From Variovorax sp. PAMC 28711 (GTDB taxonomy: Bacteria > Pseudomonadota > Gammaproteobacteria > Burkholderiales > Burkholderiaceae_C): a stretch of 64,000 bases of DNA. The translations under genes were made by a program, and so were the position numbers. How positions within the stretch are numbered: position 1 is the stretch's first letter; each line of letters starts with the position of its first letter. This document shows positions 50,386 to 59,116 of the stretch, piece after piece. Location of the stretch: assembly GCF_001577265.1 (NCBI RefSeq), contig NZ_CP014517.1, positions 2,888,501 through 2,952,500 of the forward strand. The letters are read 5' to 3'. The notes under the pieces were generated by a model. The model searched no databases and had not been told where the DNA came from. It saw nothing but the letters and a program-made list of their open reading frames with translations.

Positions 50386-50426
50386 AATCGGCGACGTTTT
50401 GGCCCTGACCGCGGGCATGCATTTCC

Positions 50427-50514
50427 GGAGAGTTGGGTGAGCGGTTTAAACCAGCAGTCTTGAAAACTGCCGACGCGAAAGCGTCCGTGAGTTCGAATCT
50501 CACACTCTCCGCCA
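50427..50514 (+). tRNA. tRNA-Ser (TGA)
   Basis: An 88-base class II tRNA with long variable arm (CGACGCGAAAGCGTCCG-like), acceptor GGAGAGT/ACTCTCC, anticodon loop CTTGAAA (anticodon TGA, serine), T arm GTGAGTTCGAATCTCAC and encoded CCA. It stands 41 bases after the TetR gene. tRNA-Ser genes are common integration sites, but no direct repeat of its 3' end was searched for outside this region. Confidence 0.97.
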
Positions 50515-50875
50515 CGGGTCGATGTCTCTCATCGACGCTCGGCCAGTTTGGCATCCTTACCCATCCACGCACCCATCCCCCGGCAGTGCGACTATGTGAC
50601 TTGTGCTGAAAGCGCATGGTATGGGCAACGTGTGCATCCGGCTTTACCCGCTGACCATTCCCGGGGCGCAGTTCGAACGCGCGTTCGACAGCATCGACGG
50701 CGCAGTCCAAGCCTGATCAACTGGTCGCGCACTGGATGCGATGACATGCTGCGGCGCGGCGCGGCGCGGCGCGGTCCGGCCGGTACCGGCGGCCCGCGCG
50801 CCACCAGCTTCGTCCTACAGCAGCGCGCCGGCGCCGGGCTTAACTTGCAGGACTTCCACTGCAAGAGGCGTTGCC
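50515..50875. other. Non-coding stretch between tRNA-Ser and ligD
   Basis: About 360 bases with no supported gene. A 31-codon open frame from ATG 50621 (or 36 codons from GTG 50603) to TGA 50714-50716 encodes MGNVCIRLYPLTIPGAQFER and more; it has no ribosome site and no recognised match, so I do not call it a gene. A pentanucleotide repeat lies at 50751-50774. No strong hairpin with a T-run was seen after the tRNA. Confidence 0.5.
50751..50774 (+). repeat. Pentanucleotide repeat (GCGGC)4 plus GCGG
   Basis: Four complete GCGGC units and a partial one, 102 bases before the ligD start. An in-frame ATG at 50741 lies upstream, so if translation began there a change in repeat number would shift frame; the assigned start at 50876 is downstream and not affected. 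Confidence 0.8.
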
Positions 50876-53392
50876 ATGGCCAAAGACGATGCGCTGAAAA
50901 CCTACAAGGCCAAACGAAACTTCAAGATCACGTCGGAGCCTGAAGAGGGCGGCGAGGCGGGTGCCGAGGGGCAACGGCAGTTCGTCATCCAGAAGCACTG
51001 GGCGACGCGGCTGCACTACGACCTGCGGCTCGAACTTGACGGCACGATGAAGAGCTGGGCGGTGCCCAAAGGACCGAGTTTCGACCCGTCCGACAAGCGC
51101 ATGGCGGTGCAGGTCGAAGACCATCCGATCTCGTACAACAGCTTCGAAGGGCAGATCCCGGCCAAGCAGTACGGCGCGGGCAAGGTCATCGTCTGGGACA
51201 AGGGCACCTGGGCGCCGATCGGCGACGCGCAGAAGGGCTACCGCGACGGCAAGCTCAAGTTCGAACTGCACGGACACAAGCTGCGCGGCCACTGGACGCT
51301 GGTGCGCATGAAGGGCAAGGACAGGGACGACGCCAAACAGCCGCCCTGGTTGCTCATCAAGGAGCACGATGACTTCGAGCGCCCGGCCACGGAATACAGC
51401 GTGGTCGACGCGCTGCCCGACAGCGTCGGCAAGCGGCCGATGCCCGGCGCGAAGGGGGCGCGCAAGCCGGCGGCCAAAAAGAGCGCGGCCAAGCCCGCGG
51501 GCAAGGTCGCGCTGCCCGCCACCCTGAAGCCGCAACTGGCCACGTTGGTCGACGCGCCCCCCGCCGACCCCGATGCCTGGCTCTACGAAATCAAGTTCGA
51601 TGGCTACCGGCTGCTGGCCCGCATCGACGGCAGCAAGGTGCAGCTCTTCACGCGCAACGGGCACGACTGGACGCACAAGCTCGGCAACCTGGCGGCGGCG
51701 CTGCAAAAGGCGAAGCTGCCGCCGTGCTGGCTCGACGGCGAGATCGTGGTGAACAACGCGGCTGGCGTGCCCGACTTCCAGGCGCTGCAGAACGCGTTCG
51801 ACAAATCAGGCACCGATGCCATCGTGTACTTCGTGTTCGACCTGCCGTTCTGCGAGGGTCAAGACCTGCGCGAAGCGCCGCTGGGAGCGCGGCGCGCGCG
51901 ACTGCAAACGCTGCTGCAGGACGTGGACAGCGACACCGTGCGGTTCAGCGCGGTCTTCGATGCACCGGGCCGCGACATCGTGCTGTCGGCCTGCGAGCTC
52001 GGCCTGGAAGGCGTGATCGGCAAGCGGAAGGATTCGGTGTACCGCGCGAGCCGGTCGCCGGACTGGATCAAGCTCAAGTGCAGTCAGCGACAGGAGTTCG
52101 TCATCGGCGGCTGGACCGACCCGAAAGGGGCGCGGGCCGGTCTCGGCGCGCTGCTGCTCGGCGTGCACGACGAGCGCGGTGCCTTGCGCTATGCGGGCAA
52201 TGTCGGCAGTGGCTTCAGCGCGGCGTCGCTCACCGCGCTGCGACAGCAACTCGACAAGATTGCGGCGAAGAAGAGCCCGTTTTCTGCGAAGACCGCCATC
52301 GACCGCAGCGCCCATTGGGTCGCGCCGAAGCTCATTGCCGAAATCTCGTTCAGCGAATGGACGAAGACCGGCAGCGTGCGGCATCCGGTGTTCCATGGCC
52401 TGCGCGCCGACAAGCCGCCGGTTCAGATCGTGCGCGAGCGGCCGGTCGATGCCGGCTCGTCTGCCAAGGCGTCGAAGGCGGCACCGAAGCCGGCACTCGC
52501 CAGTGTGCTGCCCGCCAGCTTCAAGGTGTCGAGCCCGACGCGCGTGATCGACGCGACGACCGGCGCTACCAAGATCGACGTGGTGCGCTACTACGCGCTC
52601 ATCGCGCCCCTGCTGTTGCCGCACCTCAAGGGCCGACCCGTGTCGCTGGTGCGCGCACCCGAAGGGATTGGCGGCGAGCTCTTTTTCCAGAAGCATCTCG
52701 ACAAGTACAAGATGCCCGGCGTTCGCCCGCTCGATCCCGCGCTCGATCCGGGCCACGCGCCGCTGCTGGAAATCGCGACCGCGCAGGGCCTGCTCTCGGC
52801 CGCACAGATGAACGCGCTGGAGTTCCACACCTGGAACGCCGTCAAGACGGCCATCGGCAAACCCGACCGCATGACCTTCGACCTGGATCCCGGCGAAGGC
52901 GTGGCCTGGTCGACCATGCAGCAAGCCGCGAAGCTGGTGCATGTGCTGCTGAAAGAACTGGAACTGGCCGCCTTCGTCAAGACCAGTGGCGGCAAGGGAT
53001 TGCACGTGGTCGTGCCGCTGCAAAAGCGTGACGACTGGGACACGGTCAAGGCCTTTTCGCAAGCCATCGTGCAGCACCTGGCGCGCACGCTGCCGCAAGT
53101 CTTCGTGGCCAAAAGCGGCCCGCGCAACCGCGTCGGCAAGATCTTCGCGGACTACCTGCGCAACGGTTTCGGCGCGACCACCGCGAGCGCCTGGACGCTG
53201 CGCGCCCGGCCGGGGCTTGGCGTGTCGGTGCCGATCGCGTGGGACGAGGTCGACCACATCGACAGCGGCGCGCACTGGAAGCTGGCCGACATCCACCGCC
53301 GCCTCGACACGGGCAACGCGCCCTGGGACGGCTTCGCCGAAGCCGCGCGCAGCCCGCGCGAGGCGATGGCGGCGCTGGATTTCACGCCCTGA
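50876..53392 (+). CDS. ligD: NHEJ DNA ligase D (phosphoesterase-ligase-polymerase)
   Basis: An 838-residue three-domain enzyme for non-homologous end joining. The N-terminal 3'-phosphoesterase domain (about 30-185) has His41, His47, Asp49 and His83. The ligase domain (about 215-530) has the adenylation motif KFDG (Lys240) in YEIKFDGYRLL. The C-terminal polymerase domain (about 545-838) has D669-L-D671 in FDLDPGEGVAW. Domain order and catalytic residues match Pseudomonas LigD. It needs the Ku protein, which is not in this window. The start at 50876 precedes AKDDALKTYKAKR. Confidence 0.96.
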   Translation: MAKDDALKTYKAKRNFKITSEPEEGGEAGAEGQRQFVIQKHWATRLHYDLRLELDGTMKSWAVPKGPSFDPSDKRMAVQVEDHPISYNSFEGQIPAKQYGAGKVIVWDKGTWAPIGDAQKGYRDGKLKFELHGHKLRGHWTLVRMKGKDRDDAKQPPWLLIKEHDDFERPATEYSVVDALPDSVGKRPMPGAKGARKPAAKKSAAKPAGKVALPATLKPQLATLVDAPPADPDAWLYEIKFDGYRLLARIDGSKVQLFTRNGHDWTHKLGNLAAALQKAKLPPCWLDGEIVVNNAAGVPDFQALQNAFDKSGTDAIVYFVFDLPFCEGQDLREAPLGARRARLQTLLQDVDSDTVRFSAVFDAPGRDIVLSACELGLEGVIGKRKDSVYRASRSPDWIKLKCSQRQEFVIGGWTDPKGARAGLGALLLGVHDERGALRYAGNVGSGFSAASLTALRQQLDKIAAKKSPFSAKTAIDRSAHWVAPKLIAEISFSEWTKTGSVRHPVFHGLRADKPPVQIVRERPVDAGSSAKASKAAPKPALASVLPASFKVSSPTRVIDATTGATKIDVVRYYALIAPLLLPHLKGRPVSLVRAPEGIGGELFFQKHLDKYKMPGVRPLDPALDPGHAPLLEIATAQGLLSAAQMNALEFHTWNAVKTAIGKPDRMTFDLDPGEGVAWSTMQQAAKLVHVLLKELELAAFVKTSGGKGLHVVVPLQKRDDWDTVKAFSQAIVQHLARTLPQVFVAKSGPRNRVGKIFADYLRNGFGATTASAWTLRARPGLGVSVPIAWDEVDHIDSGAHWKLADIHRRLDTGNAPWDGFAEAARSPREAMAALDFTP

Positions 53393-53482
53393 CCCTGTAC
53401 CGGCCTGCCTTGCGATGCCGTGGCACATGGAACTCCACCGGCCCGCCGTGGTCAGACCGAGCCGATTTCATTGCGACCGCCC

Positions 53483-53986
53483 GTGACCGTTTCTCGCTAC
53501 TCCTTCGTCCTCGCTTTTCTGGCGGCCACGGGCGCTGCGCACGCGCAGGGCCTGCCGCCCGGCGTTCGGCTCGGCATGACCGCAGACGCGTTGCAGTCCG
53601 CGTTGCCGGTCGAGCGCGTCGTGCGTCCGCAACGGCTGGCCGGCGGGCTCGTCGGCAGCTGGCGGACGGCACCGATCGCCATGGCCGGCCTGCCGTTCGA
53701 GCCGACCTTCTTTTTCGCCGGTGGCGAATTGAAGCGCGTGGCGTACCTGACGGTCACCGACGATCCGGCGCAGGTGCCGCAGCTGGCCGCGGCGTTCGCC
53801 GAACTCGTGCAGTGGGGCCGTGCGCAGTTCGGCCACGAGCTCGGCTCCAGCGATCCGGGCAGCGCCTACGCGGCCTGGTCGCAGGGCGACGCCGACATCT
53901 ATGCGCAGCACACCGTCGATGGGCGCCGCGCCACCGTGCGGCTGGTCTACAAGGCAAGCCAGCGCAAGGATGGCAGCGCGCTCTGA
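53483..53986 (+). CDS. Secreted hypothetical protein
   Basis: A 167-residue protein with a signal peptide (TVSRYSFVLAFLAATGAA, cleavage near AHA-QG) and a mature domain rich in charged residues, including VRLGMTADALQSALPVE, which resembles the start of small periplasmic BamE/SmpA-like or DUF-type folds, but no firm match. I chose GTG 53483 because it puts the signal peptide at the start; ATG 53420 would add 21 residues before it. It converges on the HupE-like operon 20 bases away. Confidence 0.6.
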   Translation: MTVSRYSFVLAFLAATGAAHAQGLPPGVRLGMTADALQSALPVERVVRPQRLAGGLVGSWRTAPIAMAGLPFEPTFFFAGGELKRVAYLTVTDDPAQVPQLAAAFAELVQWGRAQFGHELGSSDPGSAYAAWSQGDADIYAQHTVDGRRATVRLVYKASQRKDGSAL

Positions 53987-54006
53987 GCCGCGCCGCCACG
54001 CCGGCC

Positions 54007-55197
54007 TCAGACGGGCAGCAGCTTGAGGTCGGCCACGCGTTCGATGAACCACAGCGCCGCGATCACGATGGCGAACGCCGAGCCGCCGCGCAACACGAGC
54101 GCCGAATAGCGTGACCAGCGGCGCACCGCCAGCAACACCGCGAGCACGATGCTCACGATGACGAGCTGCCCGCCCTCGACGCCCAGGTTGAACTGCAGCA
54201 GCGCCGACACGAAGCTGCCCGTCGGCAGGTCGAGTTCCGCCAGTACGCTCGCAAAGCCGAAGCCGTGGATGAGGCCGAACAGGAAAGTGACGAGGCGGCG
54301 ATGGCCGCGCAGCACCGGCACGATGTTGTCGACTGCGGCGACGATGATGGTGAGCGCGATGGCCGGCTCGATCACCCTCGGCGAGAGCGACACGATGCCG
54401 AGGCTGGCCAGCGCCAGCGTGATCGAATGGCCGAGCGTGAACAAGGTGACGATCGCCACCATCGGCCACACCGCCTCCGGCCAGCGCGCGACCGGTTTCC
54501 AGCCGGCGCCGGTGCGGACCAGCACTGCCGGCAGCAGCAGGCTGATGAGAAACAGGATGTGGTCGTAGCCGATCAGGATGTGGTGCACCCCATCGAAGAA
54601 GAACGCGGCGCCCGCCGAGCCGGACTTCGCCGCGGGCGCGCTCGTCGTGCTGGCACTTGCGTCGGCAGTCGAGTCGGCGCCGGTGCTCGCGGGCACGCCG
54701 ACCGCCACCCCGCCCGCCACGGGATCGAGCGATCGCACCGTCGGCGTCGCACCGCTGCCCATGTCCACGCGCAGCAGGCCGCGGTGCGTCGGGTCGACTT
54801 CCCGGAACAGGCGATAGTCGATGTCCAGCGTGTTGCCGCCCGGGCAGCGGCCCTGCAATTGCAGCACGAGGTACGTGCCGTCGACGCGGCTCTCCAGCGC
54901 AGGCGGCTGGGCCTCGGCCAGCGTGCACTTGTCTTGTTGCAGCACGAGATGCGACAGCGCGTACGCGCGGATGTCGTCCATTCGCGCTCTCACCTCACCC
55001 CAGCTCAGCTTCTGGTCTTCGTTGCGGTCGAGGTCGAGCACGGCGTCGAGGTCGCGCAGCGAAATGTCCCAGCGCAGCTGGAGCTGGTCGCCGGCGCGCT
55101 GCAATTGCAGATACGCATCGCTCGCCTTGTGGGCCTGCGCGGGCGTTGTCAGCACCGCGAACGCCAGCGCCAGGAGCAGCGAGACGACGCGCTTCAT
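54007..55197 (-). CDS. HupE/UreJ-like membrane protein with EF-hand domain
   Basis: A 396-residue membrane protein. Signal peptide 1-22 (cleavage QA-HK), a periplasmic domain (about 23-160) with a canonical EF-hand loop D57-R-N59-E-D61-Q-K-L-S-W-G-E68, a Ser/Ala/Thr linker (about 165-195), and about seven membrane segments (200-390). The HupE motif H206-x5-D212-H213 (HILIGYDH) is intact, but the second HupE motif reads IHGFGFASV at 310-318, without the glutamate that follows HG in nickel-transporting HupE. It could bind calcium and move or sense a metal. It is the last gene of a four-gene operon. Confidence 0.85.
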   Translation of the reverse strand: MKRVVSLLLALAFAVLTTPAQAHKASDAYLQLQRAGDQLQLRWDISLRDLDAVLDLDRNEDQKLSWGEVRARMDDIRAYALSHLVLQQDKCTLAEAQPPALESRVDGTYLVLQLQGRCPGGNTLDIDYRLFREVDPTHRGLLRVDMGSGATPTVRSLDPVAGGVAVGVPASTGADSTADASASTTSAPAAKSGSAGAAFFFDGVHHILIGYDHILFLISLLLPAVLVRTGAGWKPVARWPEAVWPMVAIVTLFTLGHSITLALASLGIVSLSPRVIEPAIALTIIVAAVDNIVPVLRGHRRLVTFLFGLIHGFGFASVLAELDLPTGSFVSALLQFNLGVEGGQLVIVSIVLAVLLAVRRWSRYSALVLRGGSAFAIVIAALWFIERVADLKLLPV

Positions 55198-56426
55198 CCG
55201 AGCGCCGCGTCGACGCGCGCATCGCGCAAGCCGATCTGTTGCATCAGCGTGCGGACTTCCTGCCGCGCAGCGTCGTCGTTGGCGGCGGCTGCGGCGCGCG
55301 CGTAGATCAGCAGGTCGATCGGCTCGCGCTGCAGCTGCACATTCAAGCGCGACAACGCGAGCGCCTTCTGCGGATCCTTCTGCACGTCGAGCGCGAACAT
55401 CGCATGTTCGCGCGCATGCAGCATCGCGGCGCCGGGGCGCAGCGCCGCCGCATCGAAGCGCGCACCCAGTTCCGCGAGATCGCGCGCGGCGGTTTCGCGT
55501 TGCGTCGGCGACAGTTTGTTTTGTTCGTCCAAGCGCTGCGTGGCGGTCACGATGCGCAGCAGCACCGCATCGCTGCGTGGCTCGGATTTGAGCAGCGGCA
55601 GCACTTCGGCAGGGCGTCGCTGGCCCAGCAGAAAATCGCTGTAGGCGATCACATCGTAGGCCGAGGCGTCGGCGCCGAGCGTCTGTCGGTAGGCCGCGTC
55701 GGCGGCTTTTGCGCGCCCTGCGAGTTCGTCGATTTCGGCCACGGTGGCCATGAGCCATTGGCGTGTCGAGGCCTGCGCCGGTGTTTTCAGCGGCGCGCTG
55801 TCGAGCAATTCCTGGAGCGCCTGGCGTGCCGCGTCGTGATCGCCCCGCAGCCCGGTGTTCTCCGCGAGGCACGCGATCGCATACAGGTTTTGCCGCAGTC
55901 GTTCGAGCGCGTGGCAAGCGAGATCGGAATCGGCGTAGCGGCCGCGCACCCGATGGATCGTGCCGAGCGTGAGCCAGCCCTGCGCATTGCCCGGGTTGGC
56001 GGCCAGTGCCAGCTTGAGGGTGCGTTCGGCGCCGTCGAAATCATGAAGGAACTGCGCCACGGTCGCGTGCATCACGAGGATCGCGTTCGGCGTGCTGGCC
56101 GAGAGCGGTTCCCACGCCCGCAGCACACCCAGCGCGTAACCGGCGTAGCGCGCGTCGCCCTGGGCACGCGCGAGGTCGAGATAGGATTTCGCGGCGGCGA
56201 GCGCCACCGGCTCGTCGCGCGGCCGCTGCACCAGCTCGCGGCGCAGCCTGCGTTCTTCACGCGACCAGCCCGCGACGGAGGGCAGGGTTTCGACGATCTC
56301 GCTGTCGTTCGACGGCACGCGCGGCGCAGCATGCGTCACCGTTGCCGCGACCGACAGCAAGAGAAAAAAGAGGACGCCCGCAGCGCGCCACCGGATGTCG
56401 GCGAAGCAGGTGCGGGCGCGGTTCAC
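55194..56426 (-). CDS. Secreted TPR protein of the HupE-like operon
   Basis: A 410-residue protein with a signal peptide (RWRAAGVLFFLLLSVAATV, cleavage near HAA) and helix-pair repeats (about 95-300) resembling TPR, e.g. AERTLKLALAANPGNAQGWLTLG. It is probably a periplasmic scaffold. Its stop overlaps the start of the HupE-like gene (55194-55197) and its start lies 13 bases after the lipoprotein gene. No enzymatic site was seen. Confidence 0.85.
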   Translation of the reverse strand: MNRARTCFADIRWRAAGVLFFLLLSVAATVTHAAPRVPSNDSEIVETLPSVAGWSREERRLRRELVQRPRDEPVALAAAKSYLDLARAQGDARYAGYALGVLRAWEPLSASTPNAILVMHATVAQFLHDFDGAERTLKLALAANPGNAQGWLTLGTIHRVRGRYADSDLACHALERLRQNLYAIACLAENTGLRGDHDAARQALQELLDSAPLKTPAQASTRQWLMATVAEIDELAGRAKAADAAYRQTLGADASAYDVIAYSDFLLGQRRPAEVLPLLKSEPRSDAVLLRIVTATQRLDEQNKLSPTQRETAARDLAELGARFDAAALRPGAAMLHAREHAMFALDVQKDPQKALALSRLNVQLQREPIDLLIYARAAAAANDDAARQEVRTLMQQIGLRDARVDAALG

Positions 56427-56439
56427 TCAGAAGATACCG

Positions 56440-56748
56440 TCAGGGCGTCGCGACCGGATCGTTGGTTTCCGATGTCGGCGCAGGGTCGAACTTCGCCACG
56501 TCGGCGGGGTCGTCGGTCTCGGAGCTCGTGTTCACGAGCGCCACCACGTAGGCGATGAAGGCGTCGTAGGCGCTGACCACCGGTGGCTGCGTCGGTTCGC
56601 CGCCGCCGGCCGGTGGCGTGGTGGCTGGCGGAGCGCTTCCGATCGGGAAGTACCCGCCGCCACCGCCGCCCCCACCGCAGGCCGTGAGGGCCAGCGCGAG
56701 GGCGAATGCCGATGCCAGCGGCACCAGGCGCAGGGATGTCTTGTTCAT
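56440..56748 (-). CDS. Small lipoprotein with poly-Gly stretch
   Basis: A 102-residue lipoprotein: signal peptide with lipobox LTAC (Cys24) followed by eight glycines, a proline/threonine-rich spacer and a C-terminal helix (SAYDAFIAYVVALVNTSS). The poly-Gly is a typical flexible linker after the lipid anchor. Its sole likely function is anchoring or interaction with the secreted proteins coded beside it. It sits 9 bases after DUF4331 and 13 before the TPR gene. Confidence 0.75.
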   Translation of the reverse strand: MNKTSLRLVPLASAFALALALTACGGGGGGGGYFPIGSAPPATTPPAGGGEPTQPPVVSAYDAFIAYVVALVNTSSETDDPADVAKFDPAPTSETNDPVATP

Positions 56749-56757
56749 GTCGACTCC

Positions 56758-58266
56758 TTAGCGTGCGGCTGCTGCGGCGTTGGTCGCGCCCGGCAGTGGC
56801 GTGTTGAGGTACGGGAACGTGGCCAGGAAGCCGGTGGCTGGCGTTTGCGCAACGCCATCGGTGATGGCCGCACCACCAGCCGGTGCGTCGGACGGCTTGC
56901 AGCCAACCTTGAGCGCATCGGCATCGCCGGTGAGGAAGCACAACGCGCCCATGGCCACACGCAGTTCGATGTCCACGATGTCGTCTCCCGGACGACGGCC
57001 GTTCGGGAAGCCCGCGTTGTCCTCGCCAGCCACGCCGAGCGTGTTCTGCGTTGCGATCGGTGTCGGCGCGATCGCGGTGTTCAGCCGGAGCATCTCCGAA
57101 GGCACCACGTTCGCAGGCTTGTTCACGCCTTCAATGCCGGTCAGGAAGGCGGCGATCAGGTCGGTCCGCGGGAAGTTCGTCGGTGCAGGCGCGCTCGGGA
57201 ACAGCTTCTGGATCAACGCCGGCAGCGTCGGGTTGGTCACGTAGTCGAGGAACTGCGCATCACCGCTCGGCTGCGAGGCGTTGAACTTGTCCTTGTCCTT
57301 CAAACCGATCACGACTTCGTTGACCAGCGGCATGCCGAGGCGCGACACCTGCGCCCAGGCGCCGCCATTGATCGACGCGGTGCCATGACCGCTCTTCGGT
57401 GGGTTGGCGATCAGCCGACCCTGGCGGGTGCTGGCCGTGGTCCAGCCGCCGATGATGGTCGAGCCACCGGCAGTCAGGCAGGCGGTCGGCACTTCGAGTT
57501 CGAGCGAGGTGATGTTCACGCCGGCCAGCGAATCGGTATTGCCACCGGTTGGGCCCAACGGATTCAGGTTGATCAGGTCGAAGATCGGGCCGAGCGCCAC
57601 GACGAACGGGTCCTTGCGCTGGCCGACGAAGACCTTGCCGGGGGCGCTGCAGCCCGGGATGTTCACTTCGTAGACATGCTGGGCGGCGTAGGTCGCGTAG
57701 CCGTTACCGGCGCCGAAAGTCTTCTCGCCGATGTTGTCGGTCGGCTTGTCGAACACGCTGCCGCCGGCGGTCTTGGTGAGCGACTCACCGGCGCTGCTGC
57801 GGCGCGGGCCGCGCACCACGCTCACGGTGTAGGTCTCGCGCAGGTTGCTGTTGCCCTGATCGGGCCCGGTGATGCCACCGGCTTGCACCAACGGGATCGA
57901 CACCGTCTTGCCGCCGACCGGCAGCGCGATGTCGCGCAGCGTGTTGGTGAAGCGGAACTGGAAGGTGATGTCTTCCTTGCTGTCCGCGTTGTTGTCGATG
58001 TGGATCTCGTACAGGCCGTTCGGGTCCATGTTGTAGAAGTTGGGTCCGCCGGCCGGGCCCTGGTAGGGCTGGTAGTCCGCGATCAGCGTCGTGTAGTCCG
58101 CGCGGGCGGGCTCGTAGCTGCGGAACATGTAGAAATCGGTCGCATCGAGCTTGGGCGAGCCGGCGATCGAAGGCGCCTCCCGGTGGCTGGATGCCAGCGC
58201 GCCGCCTGCGGCGATTGCGCAGAGTGTGACCATGCAGGTCCGAACAGAAAACCTTGAAATTTTCAT
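56758..58266 (-). CDS. Secreted DUF4331 protein
   Basis: A 502-residue secreted DUF4331 protein. Signal peptide MKISRFSVRTCMVTLCAI ends near ALA-SS, and the mature protein opens with the family hallmark SHREAPSIAGSPKLDATDFYMFRSYE. It is rich in beta strands and aspartates; the function of the family is not established to my knowledge. The start at 58266 has AAGGTG 6 bases upstream; ATG 58272 would leave no spacing. It heads a four-gene operon with a lipoprotein, TPR and HupE-like protein, 194 bases after ureG. Confidence 0.88.
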   Translation of the reverse strand: MKISRFSVRTCMVTLCAIAAGGALASSHREAPSIAGSPKLDATDFYMFRSYEPARADYTTLIADYQPYQGPAGGPNFYNMDPNGLYEIHIDNNADSKEDITFQFRFTNTLRDIALPVGGKTVSIPLVQAGGITGPDQGNSNLRETYTVSVVRGPRRSSAGESLTKTAGGSVFDKPTDNIGEKTFGAGNGYATYAAQHVYEVNIPGCSAPGKVFVGQRKDPFVVALGPIFDLINLNPLGPTGGNTDSLAGVNITSLELEVPTACLTAGGSTIIGGWTTASTRQGRLIANPPKSGHGTASINGGAWAQVSRLGMPLVNEVVIGLKDKDKFNASQPSGDAQFLDYVTNPTLPALIQKLFPSAPAPTNFPRTDLIAAFLTGIEGVNKPANVVPSEMLRLNTAIAPTPIATQNTLGVAGEDNAGFPNGRRPGDDIVDIELRVAMGALCFLTGDADALKVGCKPSDAPAGGAAITDGVAQTPATGFLATFPYLNTPLPGATNAAAAAR

Positions 58267-58460
58267 TGGCATCACCTTGGGTGTTGTGCGTTGAGTTGAG
58301 AAAGCGCGACGTGACCGGCTGCGTTTCACGCGCAATCGGCGGTCACATGGCTTACGTGACCAACTTCTCAACGGATTCACATTTCTTTGCAAAGGGTTCA
58401 TTTGCAGCACACAAAGATTTCTGACCGCGGGTATACCCGGCCATCCTGGCAGGGACCTGC
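58267..58460. promoter_or_regulatory. Leader region upstream of the DUF4331 operon
   Basis: A 194-base gap between ureG and the DUF4331 gene, both on the minus strand. It contains a 12-bp perfect palindrome CGGGTATACCCG at about 58428-58439 and an inverted repeat with TTTGC/GCAAA near 58385-58406. Neither is followed by a T-run on the minus strand. No sigma-70 hexamers stood out; a promoter for the operon is expected here. Confidence 0.35.
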
Positions 58461-59111
58461 TCAGCCCTCGGCCAGCATCCCGCGCGCTTCGATGAACGCG
58501 ACGACCTCGGCCACGCCGGTTTGGGTCTTCAGGTTGGTCATCACGTAAGGCCGCTGTTTGCGCATGCGCTTCGTGTCGGCTTCCATGATGTTCAAGTCAG
58601 CACCCACATACGGCGCGAGATCGGTCTTGTTGATGACGAACAGGTCGCTCTTGGTGATGCCGGGGCCGCCCTTGCGCGGGATTTTTTCGCCGGCCGCCAC
58701 GTCGATCACGTAGATCGTGAGGTCGCTCAGTTCGGGGCTGAAGGTGGCGGCCAGGTTGTCGCCGCCACTTTCGACGAACACCACGTCGGCTTCGGGAAAA
58801 TCGCCCAGCATGCGGTCGATGGCCTCGAGGTTGATCGACGCGTCTTCGCGGATCGCGGTGTGCGGGCAGCCGCCGGTTTCCACGCCCATGATGCGTTCGG
58901 CCGGCAGCGCGCCCGCGACCGTGAGGATGCGCTGGTCTTCCTTGGTGTAGATGTCGTTGGTGATCGCGATCAGGTCGTACTTGTCGCGCATCGCCTTGCA
59001 GAGCATCTCGAGCAGGGTGGTCTTGCCGGAGCCGACCGGCCCGCCGATGCCCACGCGCAGGGGCGGCAGTTTCTTGGTGCGGTTGGGGATGTGGTGCAGC
59101 GCGGAGGACAT
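58461..59111 (-). CDS. ureG: Urease accessory GTPase UreG
   Basis: Couples GTP hydrolysis to nickel delivery to urease. 216 residues with P-loop [12 protein letters not shown] (23-34), the nickel-binding CPH motif (C82-P-H84) in [30 protein letters not shown], and [13 protein letters not shown]. Complete. It lies 5 bases after ureF and is the last urease gene on this strand. Confidence 0.97.
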   Translation of the reverse strand: MSSALHHIPNRTKKLPPLRVGIGGPVGSGKTTLLEMLCKAMRDKYDLIAITNDIYTKEDQRILTVAGALPAERIMGVETGGCPHTAIREDASINLEAIDRMLGDFPEADVVFVESGGDNLAATFSPELSDLTIYVIDVAAGEKIPRKGGPGITKSDLFVINKTDLAPYVGADLNIMEADTKRMRKQRPYVMTNLKTQTGVAEVVAFIEARGMLAEG

Positions 59112-59116
59112 CGTGT

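Noticed and set aside
50603..50716. A 36-codon open frame as a small gene
   Set aside because: It has no ribosome site, no recognised match and lies in a non-coding stretch.
50515..50875. Prophage or island integrated at tRNA-Ser
   Set aside because: No integrase, phage gene or duplicate of the tRNA 3' end was seen in the window; ligD follows directly.
54007..55197. Calling the HupE-like protein a urease nickel importer (UreJ)
   Set aside because: It belongs to a separate four-gene operon, has a large EF-hand domain and lacks the glutamate of the second HupE motif.
58428..58439. Palindrome CGGGTATACCCG as the ureG terminator
   Set aside because: The stem is short with no loop and no T-run follows on the minus strand.
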